DNA of 64,000 bases from an uncultured SAR86 cluster bacterium (GTDB lineage: Bacteria; Pseudomonadota; Gammaproteobacteria; Magnimaribacterales; D2472): the NCBI GenBank assembly GCA_902541365.1, contig CACBQK010000003.1:48648-112647 (forward strand), given 5' to 3'. Made by a program: the position numbers and the translations under genes. Of the stretch, positions 47,831 to 58,080 are shown piece by piece (the first letter of the stretch is position 1; each line of letters starts with the position of its first letter). The notes below the pieces were generated by a model. It saw nothing but the letters and a program-made list of their open reading frames with translations. It had not been told where the DNA came from and made no database searches.

Positions 47831-48730
47831 CTACTGAGATAGATACTTTATTAAAATAGCCATTCTCATAGCGACGCCGTTAGCTACTTGATCTAATATT
47901 ACAGAGTTAGCAGAATTATAAACATCCTCTGAGATCTCAATACCTTGATTTACAGGTCCAGGATGCATGACTATGCAATCATCATTAGCAATCTGTAATT
48001 TTTCATTATTAATTTGATAGTTACTAAGATAGCTTTCCTTATCAAGGTTTTTCTTATCTTCAAATCTTTCATGCTGAATCCTAAGAGCCATAACAACATC
48101 CTGGCCTTTAAGTGCTTTGTTAAGATCTTCCTCATAATTAAGATTAGAGGAATCTTGAACTTCTTTGCACAGCTCTTTAGGCCCACATAAAGTAATTTTA
48201 GAATCAAAGTTAGCCATCCCATCAATGAAAGACTGGAAAACTCTAGAATGATCTAAGTCGCCAACAATCAAAATATTTGAATTATCTAGATCCTTCCTAT
48301 GCCTTACTGTCATAATGTCTAAAAGCCCCTGAGATGGATGGGAAATAGAACCTTCTCCTCCACTTACAAAGACCATAGAATCTGTTTGATCTATCAATTC
48401 ATGAATAACTGAGTCTTTATGCCTTAAGACACAAAGATTAATGTTCATCTTTGCTAAATTATCAATGGTATCTTTGAGTGTCTCACCTTTTTCTAGAGAG
48501 GAAGAGCTCAAATCAAAATCTATTATTTGGCACCCTAGATTAGATGCAGCTATCTCAAATGATATTTTGGTACGAGTGCTTGGCTCACAAAAAATATTTA
48601 CAACTTTCTTATCTGGAAAAAGTGGATCTCTTCTAATGAGGCCTTCTGAATCAATAAAATTATCTGCTAAGTCTAATAATTCAAGAATTTCACTTTTTGA
48701 TAGCTCCTTAAGTGATGTTAAGTGTCTCAT
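47831..48730 (-). CDS. pyrB: Aspartate carbamoyltransferase catalytic subunit
   Basis: First committed step of pyrimidine synthesis, 299 residues. The carbamoyl-phosphate loop CEPSTRTKISFEIAA, the HPSQGLLDI segment and the HPGPVNQGIEI aspartate-site motif are present. No pyrI regulatory subunit or inactive pyrC-prime partner is adjacent, so regulation probably differs from both E. coli and Pseudomonas. Convergent with the DUF2244 gene with no gap; starts one base overlapping the ridA end. Confidence 0.95.
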   Translation of the reverse strand: MRHLTSLKELSKSEILELLDLADNFIDSEGLIRRDPLFPDKKVVNIFCEPSTRTKISFEIAASNLGCQIIDFDLSSSSLEKGETLKDTIDNLAKMNINLCVLRHKDSVIHELIDQTDSMVFVSGGEGSISHPSQGLLDIMTVRHRKDLDNSNILIVGDLDHSRVFQSFIDGMANFDSKITLCGPKELCKEVQDSSNLNYEEDLNKALKGQDVVMALRIQHERFEDKKNLDKESYLSNYQINNEKLQIANDDCIVMHPGPVNQGIEISEDVYNSANSVILDQVANGVAMRMAILIKYLSQ

Positions 48731-49113
48731 TATTTAAGGCTGACTATAGCATCCATTTCAATCATTACATCTTTTGGTAATCCAGCAACCTCAACGGTTG
48801 CTCTTGCAGGAAATGGTTGAGAAAATTTTTCTTCCATAATCTTGTTCAGAGATGCAAAGTTTCCTAAATCTAAAAGATAAATATTTAGCTTAACAATATC
48901 ATCAAGACTTGCGCCTGCCTCTTTGCATATATTTTCTAAATTGGATATTACCCTTAAGGCGGATTCCTCAAATGAAGCATCTTCAACTTCCATTGTTTCG
49001 GGATTTAGAGGAATCTGGCCAGATATAAATAGTAAGTCTCCTGCCTTGATTGCTTGAGAATAAGCTCCAATTGCTTCAGGTGCTTTGTTAGTTTGAATAG
49101 GTTCTTTTGACAT
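48730..49113 (-). CDS. ridA: RidA-family enamine/imine deaminase
   Basis: Hydrolyses reactive 2-aminoacrylate-type intermediates; about 127 residues from ATG 49113 (MSKEPIQTNKAPEAIGAYSQA), which has a GGAG site six bases upstream. The track ORF extends to 49227 with a hydrophobic segment (LKIYFLICFILPLQC) that would make a signal sequence, but part of it overlaps spoT and it lacks a good ribosome site. FISGQIPLNPETME and ARATVEVAGLPKDVMIEMDAI are the RidA signatures, including the catalytic Arg. The spoT-ridA order matches many gammaproteobacteria. Confidence 0.93.
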   Translation of the reverse strand: MSKEPIQTNKAPEAIGAYSQAIKAGDLLFISGQIPLNPETMEVEDASFEESALRVISNLENICKEAGASLDDIVKLNIYLLDLGNFASLNKIMEEKFSQPFPARATVEVAGLPKDVMIEMDAIVSLK

Positions 49114-49180
49114 AGTGGACTCCAAAGAATTTAAGCATTGTAAAGGAAGTATAAAACATATAAGAAAATAAATTTTTAGA

Positions 49181-51370
49181 TTATTTTTTCTTAGCTTCAT
49201 TAACATCTCGAACGCAGCTTGAAACAATTTTCATTGATCTTACTTTTTGCATTATCTTTTTAAGCTCATCTAGGTCAATTATTTCAATATCAAAACTAAA
49301 TTCTGTAAGCTTGCTTCCTGCTGACTTAGAAACAACTGAGATTATATTTATGTCAGATTTTGTAAAAGTTGATGCGATATCTGCTAGAACTCCCGGACCA
49401 CTCTCGCTAAGTACCTTGATGTGGCATGGTCTTATCTGTTTCTTATTAGTCTTTGACCAAAAAGTGGGTATGTACCTTTCTTTATCTTGTTTATAGGGAG
49501 TAATCTCATTACATCTTGAATGATGAATAACAATGCCCCTCTCTGTATCAGAATGGGCAACTATTGAATCACCCTCTATTGGCATACAACATTTCCCATA
49601 AGTTACGCTCAAGCCATCAATCTTATTATTTTTTAATTCAAAAGATTTCACTGTTTTGGTTTTATCTTTCCTGATTTGGAGACCATCAAAAAATCTTTCT
49701 GCAACGATAGTACTTGTTTTTCTTCCTAGTCCAATATCTGTAAGCAACTGATTCAATGACTTAACACCTGTTTTCCGCAAAATATTCGTAAGAATATTAC
49801 CTCTATACTCTTTTAATGCTTTACCCGATCTTTTCAACTCACTTTCTAGGAGCAGTTTTCCTGCTTTTCGTGCTGATGATGTCTTTTGGTGCCTTAGTTG
49901 GGCTCTTATTGCTGTCCTGGCTTTACTCGTAACAACAAAATTAAGCCATCCTGGATCTACAGTCGCTTTTTTATCTGTTTCTATTTCGACAGTTTGCCCA
50001 CTTTCCAGCTGAACATTTAAAGGTGCATACTTTCTGTTTATCTTGCAGCCAACTAGACTGTTACCAATATCAGTATGGACTTCATAAGCAAAATCTACAG
50101 GAGTTGAACCAGTCTTAAGATTAAAAATCTGTCCTTTAGGAGAAAAAACATAAACCTCATCTGAGAAAAGATCTGTTTTAATTGACTCAACAAAATCCTC
50201 TGTACTTGGTGATTTGTCATGTAAATCTTGTAAGCTTTCCATCCAGTTCCTAATATGAAAGGAACTGTCATTTATATCCTTATTCTTATAACTTGCATGT
50301 GCACAAATACCATTTTCTGCAATAAGCTCCATACTTTTAGTTTGTATTTGTACTTCGATGGGTATCGAATCAAGAGCTAATAATGTTGTATGCAGTGCCT
50401 GGTATCCATTTGATTTAGGAATAGCTATGTAATCTTTAAATCTTTGTTCGATTGGTTTGTAGTAATTATGAATCAAGCCAAGAGACTTATAACAATCCTC
50501 AACAGAATTAACAATAATCCTAAATCCATAGACATCTAACACCTCAGAAAATGGTTTATGTTTAGTTTTAATCTTTCTATAAATGCTAAATAGATTTTTT
50601 TCTCTACCTTTTACTGTTGACATGATTTGATTAGTCGTTAAATGACTTTTTATCTCTTTTCTAATCTTATAAACAATTTTTTTTCTTCCGCCACTAGATT
50701 TTTTTATTGCTGATCTGAGCATTTCTGCTCTGAGAGGATGCAAACAATCAAACGCTAGATCCTCTAGCTCAGCTCGGACTTTCTGCATACCAATTCGAAG
50801 TGCGACTGGTCCATATATTTCAAGAGTTTCCTTCGCAACTCTTATTTGTTTATTTCTTGGAAGAAAGTCAATTGTTCGCATGTTGTGCAATCTATCTGCA
50901 AGCTTGACTACAATAACGCGCACATCTTTTGCCATGGCAAGAGCCATTTTCTGGAAACTGTTTATATCTCTCTCAGCTTTAGACTGGAAATCTAGTTTTC
51001 CAATCTTGCTAACACCATCGACTATTTCTGATACGTCTTTACCAAAGATTTTATCAATATTTCTTTTTTCAATATTACAATCTTCTAGTACGTCATGCAT
51101 GAGACCTGCACAAATTGAATCAACATCCATATTCATCTCGACTAATATCCTTGCAACTTCTAGTGGGTGACTGATGTATGGTTTACCATCCATTCTTTCT
51201 TGGCCATCATGAGCATTGGAAGCAAAAGTATAAGCTTGCCTCATGAGATTAACTTGATTGCGAGAGAAGTCTTTCTTTAGTCTGGTGTATAAATCATTTG
51301 GGAAACGAAGAAGTTCCTTAGATTTAAAATTTGTATCTAAATGTTGACCTTGGAGAACTCTTTCACTCAA
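49181..51370 (-). CDS. spoT: Bifunctional (p)ppGpp synthetase/hydrolase
   Basis: Stringent-response enzyme, 729 residues. The HD hydrolase domain has SHPLEVARILVEM and CAGLMHDVLEDC. The synthetase domain has YGFRIIVNSVEDCYKSLG and FKDYIAIPKSNGYQALHTTL. A TGS domain (EVYVFSPKGQIFNLKTGSTP) and a C-terminal ACT domain follow. The motifs of both halves look intact, so it may be the only long RSH protein in a small genome, though synthetase activity is not certain. It lies downstream of rpoZ after 18 bp. Confidence 0.95.
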   Translation of the reverse strand: MSERVLQGQHLDTNFKSKELLRFPNDLYTRLKKDFSRNQVNLMRQAYTFASNAHDGQERMDGKPYISHPLEVARILVEMNMDVDSICAGLMHDVLEDCNIEKRNIDKIFGKDVSEIVDGVSKIGKLDFQSKAERDINSFQKMALAMAKDVRVIVVKLADRLHNMRTIDFLPRNKQIRVAKETLEIYGPVALRIGMQKVRAELEDLAFDCLHPLRAEMLRSAIKKSSGGRKKIVYKIRKEIKSHLTTNQIMSTVKGREKNLFSIYRKIKTKHKPFSEVLDVYGFRIIVNSVEDCYKSLGLIHNYYKPIEQRFKDYIAIPKSNGYQALHTTLLALDSIPIEVQIQTKSMELIAENGICAHASYKNKDINDSSFHIRNWMESLQDLHDKSPSTEDFVESIKTDLFSDEVYVFSPKGQIFNLKTGSTPVDFAYEVHTDIGNSLVGCKINRKYAPLNVQLESGQTVEIETDKKATVDPGWLNFVVTSKARTAIRAQLRHQKTSSARKAGKLLLESELKRSGKALKEYRGNILTNILRKTGVKSLNQLLTDIGLGRKTSTIVAERFFDGLQIRKDKTKTVKSFELKNNKIDGLSVTYGKCCMPIEGDSIVAHSDTERGIVIHHSRCNEITPYKQDKERYIPTFWSKTNKKQIRPCHIKVLSESGPGVLADIASTFTKSDINIISVVSKSAGSKLTEFSFDIEIIDLDELKKIMQKVRSMKIVSSCVRDVNEAKKK

Positions 51371-51388
51371 AATAGTTCTCCGAAAAGT

Positions 51389-51658
51389 TTATCCAATTAT
51401 GTCTGACTCTTTAGGCTTTGAAGTAGAAAATTGATCTAAGAGCACATCTTCTTCAAGTGTTTTCTCTAGGGTTTCGGCATCTATTAAGCCCTCTTCAATT
51501 TCCCTGAGAGCTATTAATGTGTTTTTATCATTATTTGTTTCAACCATTGGCTCTCTACTGGTAGTTGATAGCTGTCTAGCTCTTCCAGATGCCAAAAGGA
51601 TTAAATCAAACCTACTCGGTACGTGCTCTAAGCACTTTTCTACTGTTATTCTTGCCAT
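51389..51658 (-). CDS. rpoZ: RNA polymerase omega subunit
   Basis: 89-residue omega, which aids RNA polymerase assembly and forms one ppGpp binding site. [19 protein letters not shown] and [11 protein letters not shown] are canonical, and [15 protein letters not shown] completes the conserved part. A GGAG ribosome site precedes the ATG. The order yicC-gmk-rpoZ-spoT is conserved. Confidence 0.97.
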   Translation of the reverse strand: MARITVEKCLEHVPSRFDLILLASGRARQLSTTSREPMVETNNDKNTLIALREIEEGLIDAETLEKTLEEDVLLDQFSTSKPKESDIIG

Positions 51659-51698
51659 ATATTTCTCCTAGAAGCGTATTTTAATTGCAAATTACCTT

Positions 51699-52328
51699 TT
51701 AAGACAACAAATCTTGCAATATCTTTAGTTTTTTATCACGTGAGTAATCTATATAGTCATTATTTATAACCATTTCAAGCAATTCTTCAATGGCATGTTC
51801 AAATACATCATTTATAACAAAATAATCGTATTCCTCTGCTTCACCTAACTCTTTTAAAGCATTTTTCATCCTTTTTTCAATGACGCCTTTTGAGTCAAGA
51901 CCTCTTTTTTGGATTCGCCTTCTTAGTTCATCAATTGATGGCGGTAAGATAAACATTGACCTAAATTCAATATTTCTACTTCGTAGTTTTTGAAATCCTT
52001 GAACATCTATTTCTAAAAAGACATTTATTCCTTGATTTATATTCTTATCAATAAAGTCTTTTGATGTTCCGTATTTATAGTCATGAACCTCAGCAGTCTC
52101 AATAAAGTTTCCAGCTTCATAAAGCTCATCAAATATTTCATTTGATACAAAAAAATAATCGTTGCCATCTATATCACCTTCTCTTGGTAATCTGGTTGTA
52201 TGAGAAACAGAAAATGTTGACTTCATGTTCTTATCATTTAGTTTTTTTATAACATTCTTAATAATAGAAGTTTTTCCAGCTCCTGAGGGAGCTGAAATAA
52301 CTATAAGTTGGCCTTTTTCATTCGACAT
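51699..52328 (-). CDS. gmk: Guanylate kinase
   Basis: Converts GMP to GDP; 209 residues. P-loop ISAPSGAGKTSI, HTTRLPREGDIDGNDYFFV (GMP binding) and FLEIDVQGFQKLRS are standard. It starts 11 bp inside the yicC end and is followed by rpoZ after 40 bp. Confidence 0.97.
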   Translation of the reverse strand: MSNEKGQLIVISAPSGAGKTSIIKNVIKKLNDKNMKSTFSVSHTTRLPREGDIDGNDYFFVSNEIFDELYEAGNFIETAEVHDYKYGTSKDFIDKNINQGINVFLEIDVQGFQKLRSRNIEFRSMFILPPSIDELRRRIQKRGLDSKGVIEKRMKNALKELGEAEEYDYFVINDVFEHAIEELLEMVINNDYIDYSRDKKLKILQDLLS

Positions 52329-53166
52329 TGCTTACCTGCTCTCTCATTTCTTCAATATATATCTTGATATCCAGGGCATACTCTTTCTCTTTACTAAAAG
52401 TTACTTTAGCAAGAATTGTGTTCACTTCACGAAGCATTTCTAAAAGAATAAAATCTATTTTCTTTCCTTTTGCTTGTTTAGATTCTAGCTCTGCTAATAA
52501 AGAGGATTTATGAAACCTTAATCTGTCGATCTCTTCTGAGATATCAGATTTGATAATTTGATTGACTACTTCATTTGAAATAGATTCATCCGATACAACA
52601 AAACTTGATAAATTTAGCTTGTTTAAAATACTTTTTTTTCTTTTATGTTTGTTCTTAGCTACACCATTAGCAAGGGATATTAGATTTTTATGAATCTTTT
52701 TTATTCTGTCGGTGAATGTTTTTTTTATTTTATTACCTTCAATTTCTTTATTTTCAATTAGGGCAATTAATGCCTCTTTAAAAACTTTTTTAATAATATT
52801 TTCTGAAAAAGCTGATTTCTCTTTATCTATAAAGATATCAGGGATATCTTTTATATCTGAGAAATTGAGATTCTTTATATCCAAATCAGATTTATTCAAT
52901 TCTTTTTTAATTTCTTTAATTAATGTTTTGTTTAGGACAAAAGAAGGCTGGCCAATAGTCTCAACATTAAAGTTAATTTCTAAATTACCTCTATGAACTT
53001 TTTTTGAAACTAAGTCTCTTATGACTAACTCAACTTTCGGCAATATAAAGTTTGATTTAAAATTTATGTCTAGAGATTTACCGTTAACCGACTTTATATC
53101 ACATGATATTGAATAGCCATTATGATTATGGTTAGTGGAAACATATGCGGTCATACTTCTAAGCAT
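52318..53166 (-). CDS. yicC: YicC-family endoribonuclease-like protein
   Basis: 282 residues. RSMTAYVSTNHNHNGYSISCDIKSVNGKSLDINFK is the YicC N-terminal signature (quoted only in part: SMTAY and SVNGKSLDI), and the C-terminal DUF1732 domain ends LREVNTILAK...IKIYIEEMREQVSNVE. YicC is reported as an RNase acting on some small RNAs. It heads the gmk-rpoZ-spoT run, with only 26 bp to hppA upstream, possibly read through. Confidence 0.93.
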   Translation of the reverse strand: MLRSMTAYVSTNHNHNGYSISCDIKSVNGKSLDINFKSNFILPKVELVIRDLVSKKVHRGNLEINFNVETIGQPSFVLNKTLIKEIKKELNKSDLDIKNLNFSDIKDIPDIFIDKEKSAFSENIIKKVFKEALIALIENKEIEGNKIKKTFTDRIKKIHKNLISLANGVAKNKHKRKKSILNKLNLSSFVVSDESISNEVVNQIIKSDISEEIDRLRFHKSSLLAELESKQAKGKKIDFILLEMLREVNTILAKVTFSKEKEYALDIKIYIEEMREQVSNVE

Positions 53167-53192
53167 ACGTATATTGTATTTGTTTAGTGAGC

Positions 53193-55193
53193 CTAATTAA
53201 ATAAAGTAACTATTAGACCATCAACTGGCAGAAGACCAGCAATAACTAAACTTACAATTGCCATTACATTAATTAAGATATTCATCGCAGGTCCGGAAGT
53301 ATCTTTAAATGGGTCTCCAACTGTGTCGCCCACAACTGCAGCAGCATGGGTTTCTGAACCTTTTCCACCGAGATTTCCTTTCTCAATATATTTCTTAGCA
53401 TTATCCCAAGCTCCTCCAGCGTTAGCCATCATTAGAGCAAGAAGGACACAACCAAGTAATCCTCCGGCTAACATTCCGCCAAGGGCCTTTGCTCCTAATA
53501 AGAAACCAACTAGTGGAGGCATTGAAACTGCAATAACTCCTGGTAAAAGCATTCTTTGTAATGCTGCTCTTGTAGCAATCTCAACACATTTGTCAGTATC
53601 TGGCTCTCCTGTACCCTCTAATATTCCTGGAATCTCTCTAAACTGTCTTCTTATCTCATTGATCATCTCAAATGCTGCATCACCTACAGCAGTCATTGTT
53701 ATTGAGGAAACTAAAAATGGTATAGAGCCTCCGATAAACATTCCTACTAAAACAATTGGATCAGATAAAATCAACTGGAATCCATCATTATTTACGCCAA
53801 CTACTTGAACAAAAGCTGCGATTATAGCTAATGCAGCCAAGGCAGCTGCTCCTATCGCAAACCCCTTTCCAATGGCGGCAGTTGTATTCCCAAGCTCATC
53901 TAAAGAATCAGTAATTTCTCTAACATCTTCTCCCATCCCTGACATCTCAGCAATTCCACCAGCATTGTCAGCGACAGGACCATATGCATCAATTGCCATT
54001 GTTATGCCAACTGTAGCAAGCATTCCAACTGCTGCAATGCCTACTCCATATAAATCAAATAATGTTGTAGAGATAAAAATAATTGTTGCCAAAATTAAGA
54101 TAGGAATTACAACGGACTGCATTCCAACCGAAAGACCAGAAATCATGACAGTTGCAGATCCTGTCTCACCTGATTTTGCAATCTTCTCTACAGGTGTGCT
54201 ACCAGTATAATATTCAGTTATTAATCCAATTAATACTCCTCCAACTGCTCCTGTAAGAACACAAAACCAAACATTTAATGAAATATCCAAGTATGAAATT
54301 AATCCAAAAGCTAAGGCTATAAAAATAACTGGAGAGCCTATTGTTCCAGTCCTCAATGCTGCAGCAGGTGCTTTCGCAGATTGAGCCCTAACAATTAAGA
54401 TACCTAAAATTGATGATATTAAACCAATAGACGCTAGTGCTAGAGGTAAGCTCATCAAAGGACCATTATTTCCTTCTGTCATAGTGTATGCAATTGCTAT
54501 AGTTGCGATCATTGAGCCGCAATATGATTCAAAAATATCTGAGCCCATTCCTGCAACATCGCCAACATTGTCTCCAACATTATCTGCAATTACTCCTGGA
54601 TTTCGTGGATCATCTTCAGGTATTCCTGCTTCGACTTTTCCAACAAGGTCAGCTCCTACATCAGCGCTTTTGGTAAAGATTCCTCCGCCAACCCTTGAGA
54701 ATAGTGCTACAACTGAAGCTCCCATTCCAAATCCTTCAAGATAATGACCTTCTCCTAAAAAATAAAATAATCCTCCCAATCCAAGAAGACCCAAAGAGGC
54801 AACACAGAGACCCATTATTGATCCACCGTAAAACGAAATAGATAAAGCTGAAGCTGCTCCATTTTCTTGAGCTGCTGCAGCTGTTCTGGTATTAGCTTTA
54901 GTTGCGGCATACATTCCAATAAATCCAGCTAAAGCTGAACTTGAAGCGCCAACTAAGACTGCAGTTGCTGTTTCCCAACCCAGAGCAAGGAAAACTAAAA
55001 CAGCTAAAACAAGAACGAAAACAACCAAATAGGTATACTCAGTTTTCATAAAACTCATTGCACCTGAATGAATCATGTCACCGATTTTCTTTACTTCAGG
55101 ATTTCCTTCTGGATAGCTAAGAACAACTCTAAATAATCCTAGGGCTATAAGAAGACCTATGAGACCTAAAAGTGGTGGAATGAATGCTGACAT
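53193..55193 (-). CDS. hppA: Membrane pyrophosphatase, K+-dependent type
   Basis: Ion-pumping inorganic pyrophosphatase, 666 residues with about 15-16 membrane helices. Active-site motifs are [36 protein letters not shown] and [16 protein letters not shown]. The K+-dependence determinant reads [10 protein letters not shown]: Ala where K+-independent enzymes have Lys, and Gly where they have Thr. The pumped ion (H+ or Na+) cannot be fixed without the helix 5/6 gate alignment. A GGAG site precedes the ATG. Together with the PPi-type PFK it implies active pyrophosphate metabolism. Confidence 0.95.
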   Translation of the reverse strand: MSAFIPPLLGLIGLLIALGLFRVVLSYPEGNPEVKKIGDMIHSGAMSFMKTEYTYLVVFVLVLAVLVFLALGWETATAVLVGASSSALAGFIGMYAATKANTRTAAAAQENGAASALSISFYGGSIMGLCVASLGLLGLGGLFYFLGEGHYLEGFGMGASVVALFSRVGGGIFTKSADVGADLVGKVEAGIPEDDPRNPGVIADNVGDNVGDVAGMGSDIFESYCGSMIATIAIAYTMTEGNNGPLMSLPLALASIGLISSILGILIVRAQSAKAPAAALRTGTIGSPVIFIALAFGLISYLDISLNVWFCVLTGAVGGVLIGLITEYYTGSTPVEKIAKSGETGSATVMISGLSVGMQSVVIPILILATIIFISTTLFDLYGVGIAAVGMLATVGITMAIDAYGPVADNAGGIAEMSGMGEDVREITDSLDELGNTTAAIGKGFAIGAAALAALAIIAAFVQVVGVNNDGFQLILSDPIVLVGMFIGGSIPFLVSSITMTAVGDAAFEMINEIRRQFREIPGILEGTGEPDTDKCVEIATRAALQRMLLPGVIAVSMPPLVGFLLGAKALGGMLAGGLLGCVLLALMMANAGGAWDNAKKYIEKGNLGGKGSETHAAAVVGDTVGDPFKDTSGPAMNILINVMAIVSLVIAGLLPVDGLIVTLFN

Positions 55194-55230
55194 ATTTTAC
55201 TCCGAAAAATTTAAACGAATTTTATCAAAT

Positions 55231-56487
55231 TTATGTTTTATTAAACACCATTTCGTCAAAAGAATTCTCTGACTTAGCAACCACACAGGCAACTGTTGCA
55301 TCACCTGTGACGTTCACAGATGTTCTAATCATATCTAGAATTCTATCAACAGCTAATATTATTCCAATTGCTTCTAGAGGAAGACCGAACTGTTGAAGGA
55401 TTATTACAAGAGTTATAGTTCCTGCAGAAGGCACTGCTGCAGTTCCTATCGATGTTACAACTGCCAATAGGACTATTTGAACATACTGTATTAAAGTTAA
55501 ATCAATCCCTGAAATCTGGGCGATAAAAACGGTTGCCATACCCTGCATAATTGCAGTTCCATCCATATTAATTGTTGCACCAACTGGAACAACGAAAGAA
55601 GCTATATCTTTTTTAACACCCATATCCTGGTTAACAGTCTTTAACGTCACCGGAATTGTTGCCGCACTTGAAGAAGTAGAAAAAGCGAATATTGCAGCAT
55701 CTTTCATTTTATAAAAGAAATGTAATGGATTTATGGAAGCAAAAAATCTTAAGATCAGCGAATAAGTAACAAATGCATGAAAAAGAAGAACTGATATTAA
55801 TAAAATTACATACATGAATACATCTTGGAAAATATTAAAACCGTCTGTAATGACAAACTTTCCAATTAAACAGAAGACACCAACTGGAGCAAATTTCATA
55901 ACCATTAATACCAATTGAAGAAAAACCGTATTAAGTTTTTCAAATGACTCTGACAAGTTTCCCGTTAAGTGATTTGTTTTATTTAAAGCTAGGCCAAAGA
56001 GAATACTAAAAAAGACAATTGCTAACATCTGATTTTTAGCCATTGCATCTATTATGTTTGCTGGAACTATATTAACAATTGTTTGATATATCCCCTGTCC
56101 TTCTGGCAAATCTTTCAACGCAACAGTATCTGCCATCAAATAACCAGAACCAGGCTGAAAAATCGATCCAACCATAAGAGAAATTGATACTGCTATTGCT
56201 GTAGTAAGCAAATATAAGGCAATAGTTTTTGAAGCAATATTTCCAAAGCTTTTCAAACTTGATAGGGAAGCAATACCGGATACTAGCGAGAAAAATACTA
56301 ACGGGACTACCATTAGTTTTAAAAGATTTATAAAGATTTCACCGCCAAGTTTAAAAATATATTCAAAAATAAAATCTTTGAGGTCATCTGAAAAAGAGCT
56401 CGAATAATATAAAATAGCGCCTATTAGAGCGCCTAAAAACATTGCAATTAATACGTTTCTAGTTAGATTTTTGGGTGCATCAAGCAT
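55231..56487 (-). CDS. Dicarboxylate/amino acid:cation symporter
   Basis: 418-residue secondary transporter of the DAACS (GltP/DctA) family, inner membrane. FSTSSSAATIPVTLK is the serine-rich hairpin loop, NMDGTAIMQGMATVFIAQ the cation/substrate helix (NMDGT), and IGTAAVPSAGTI the second hairpin. Substrate may be C4-dicarboxylate, glutamate or aspartate. It is translationally coupled to rubredoxin upstream by a one-base overlap (TAATG), an unexpected pairing. Confidence 0.92.
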   Translation of the reverse strand: MLDAPKNLTRNVLIAMFLGALIGAILYYSSSFSDDLKDFIFEYIFKLGGEIFINLLKLMVVPLVFFSLVSGIASLSSLKSFGNIASKTIALYLLTTAIAVSISLMVGSIFQPGSGYLMADTVALKDLPEGQGIYQTIVNIVPANIIDAMAKNQMLAIVFFSILFGLALNKTNHLTGNLSESFEKLNTVFLQLVLMVMKFAPVGVFCLIGKFVITDGFNIFQDVFMYVILLISVLLFHAFVTYSLILRFFASINPLHFFYKMKDAAIFAFSTSSSAATIPVTLKTVNQDMGVKKDIASFVVPVGATINMDGTAIMQGMATVFIAQISGIDLTLIQYVQIVLLAVVTSIGTAAVPSAGTITLVIILQQFGLPLEAIGIILAVDRILDMIRTSVNVTGDATVACVVAKSENSFDEMVFNKT

Positions 56488-56660
56488 TATGATATCTCAA
56501 CCATATCAAAATCTTCCTTTCCAACACCACAGTCTGGACATATCCAATCTTCAGGAACATCTTCCCATTTAGTTCCAGGTTCAATGCCATCTTCAGGCCA
56601 GCCTTCAGCTTCATCATAGATTAACCCACAAACAATGCATTCCCATTTTTTATAGTCCAT
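56487..56660 (-). CDS. Rubredoxin
   Basis: Too short for the ORF track; 57 residues by my translation, starting [20 protein letters not shown] and ending DFDMVEIS then TAA. Two CxxC-type iron ligands are present, CIVCGLIY and CPDCGVGK, with the conserved aromatic DWICPDCG. Rubredoxins pass electrons to alkane hydroxylases or to oxygen/peroxide reductases. Rubredoxin next to divergent ubiC-ubiA is the arrangement I recall from Pseudomonas. No alkane hydroxylase is in view. Confidence 0.94.
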   Translation of the reverse strand: MDYKKWECIVCGLIYDEAEGWPEDGIEPGTKWEDVPEDWICPDCGVGKEDFDMVEIS

Positions 56661-56732
56661 ATTTCATTTCTTAGTGTGTAAAAATTATAAAAAAGATCAG
56701 CGTATAATACCAAAATTGAGATACTTAAATAT

Positions 56733-57224
56733 ATGAAATTCAATAAATTAACCTCATGGGTTTCTGAGACTAAATCCCTTGAAGTTCAGAATAAAGAAAT
56801 TCTTTCCTGGTTAAATGAGCCTGGATCAATAACATCTAGAATCAAATCATTTTCAGATTTTAGATTAAAGCTTCTTAGAGATGGTCCTGGAGAGCTAGAT
56901 GCTGCTGAAGATGACCTTATTATTTCAAACTATGAAGAAAATAATATTAGAGAAGTAGTTCTTTATTCTGATGATGAGCCATTTATTTTTGCAAAAAGCA
57001 TCATACCGCTTGAAACAATTAGACTTGGTCTGGGCATTCTTGGGAACCTCAAAGAAAACCCATTAGGAGATATCCTTTTTTCAAATCCTGAAATTAAAAA
57101 AAAATATATGCTATTTGCTGAGTTTGAATCAAATAAAAAAAAATTCTATGGGAGAAAAGGCATATATACAGTTAAAGGTTATCCTTTTAGTGTTTGTGAA
57201 ATCTTTTTAATAAATGATTGCTGA
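56733..57224 (+). CDS. ubiC: Chorismate lyase
   Basis: Makes 4-hydroxybenzoate from chorismate for ubiquinone; 163 residues. WLNEPGSITSRIKSFSDFRLKLLRDG and FAKSIIPLETIRLGLGILGNL match the UbiC fold, and CEIFL near the C-terminus is typical. It overlaps ubiA by 11 bp. A TATAAT at 56703-56708 lies in the divergent gap before it, but no convincing -35 was found. Confidence 0.93.
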   Translation: MKFNKLTSWVSETKSLEVQNKEILSWLNEPGSITSRIKSFSDFRLKLLRDGPGELDAAEDDLIISNYEENNIREVVLYSDDEPFIFAKSIIPLETIRLGLGILGNLKENPLGDILFSNPEIKKKYMLFAEFESNKKKFYGRKGIYTVKGYPFSVCEIFLINDC

Positions 57225-58071
57225 AAAAATAAGTGGATTTATTGGAATAACTCGGCTTGATAAGCCTATTGGTATTTATCTCCTTTTATGGCCTGCCCTA
57301 ATTGCTCTATTAATCTCAACTGAAGCATCCATTAATTACTCATTCGTAATCATTATTGTAATTGGATCAATTTTAGTGAGATCAACTGGATGCGTGATCA
57401 ATGATATATTTGATATGGAGTTTGATAAGAAAGTTGTAAGAACTAAAGAAAGGCCATTAGCGTCGGGCCAACTTAATAAGCGTGAAGCCTATTTTATATT
57501 TTTTTTACTTTCACTGTTTTCTTTGTTGCTTGTTTCCAGTTTAGAAAGACAAGCGCAGCTGGTTTGTTTATTCTTTGCAGTTTTCATAGTTTCCTACCCC
57601 TTAACAAAAAGATTCTTAAAAATCCCACAAATTTTTTTAGGATTAACTTTTGGTTCAAGTGTTCCAATTGTTTTTTCAATGAATGAGAAGTTGCTTGATG
57701 CCTCAATGTGGGTCTTGTACTTAGCTAATTTCTTCTGGATAGTTGCTTACGACTCATTTTATGCAATGAGCGATTACGATGATGATAAAAAATTAGGAGT
57801 GAACTCTTCTATTACTTACTGGGAACAAAAATCTCAAAACTATATTGTTCTATTTCAAAGCTTCTCTATCCTGTCTTTCATTTCTCTTGGTTACTTAAAT
57901 GATTTGGGTTTTGTTTGGTATTTGGCTATATTTTTTGCTGTTCTTCTCTTTTATTATCAACATTTAATATCAAGAAATAATGAGCACCTAAAAGCTTTTA
58001 AAAATAATAATTTTATAGGTTTATTATTTTTATTAGCTTTGTTGATTGAAAAATATAATATTTTTATTTAA
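57214..58071 (+). CDS. ubiA: 4-hydroxybenzoate polyprenyltransferase
   Basis: Integral membrane prenyltransferase, 285 residues with about eight or nine helices. The two Asp-rich motifs are NDIFDMEFDKKV and YDSFYAMSDYDDDKKLG (allylic diphosphate/Mg2+ binding). RLDKPIGIYLLLWPAL opens the protein. It follows ubiC with an 11-bp overlap, the standard operon. Confidence 0.96.
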   Translation: MIAEKISGFIGITRLDKPIGIYLLLWPALIALLISTEASINYSFVIIIVIGSILVRSTGCVINDIFDMEFDKKVVRTKERPLASGQLNKREAYFIFFLLSLFSLLLVSSLERQAQLVCLFFAVFIVSYPLTKRFLKIPQIFLGLTFGSSVPIVFSMNEKLLDASMWVLYLANFFWIVAYDSFYAMSDYDDDKKLGVNSSITYWEQKSQNYIVLFQSFSILSFISLGYLNDLGFVWYLAIFFAVLLFYYQHLISRNNEHLKAFKNNNFIGLLFLLALLIEKYNIFI

Positions 58072-58080
58072 TTTATAGAA

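Noticed and set aside
53323-54744. Several long plus-strand ORFs opposite hppA (161, 112 and 86 residues)
   Set aside because: They mirror the highly conserved membrane pyrophosphatase; their composition (Pro/Ser/Ala-rich) is what antisense of a Gly/Ala-rich membrane protein gives, and no ribosome site or family match is seen.
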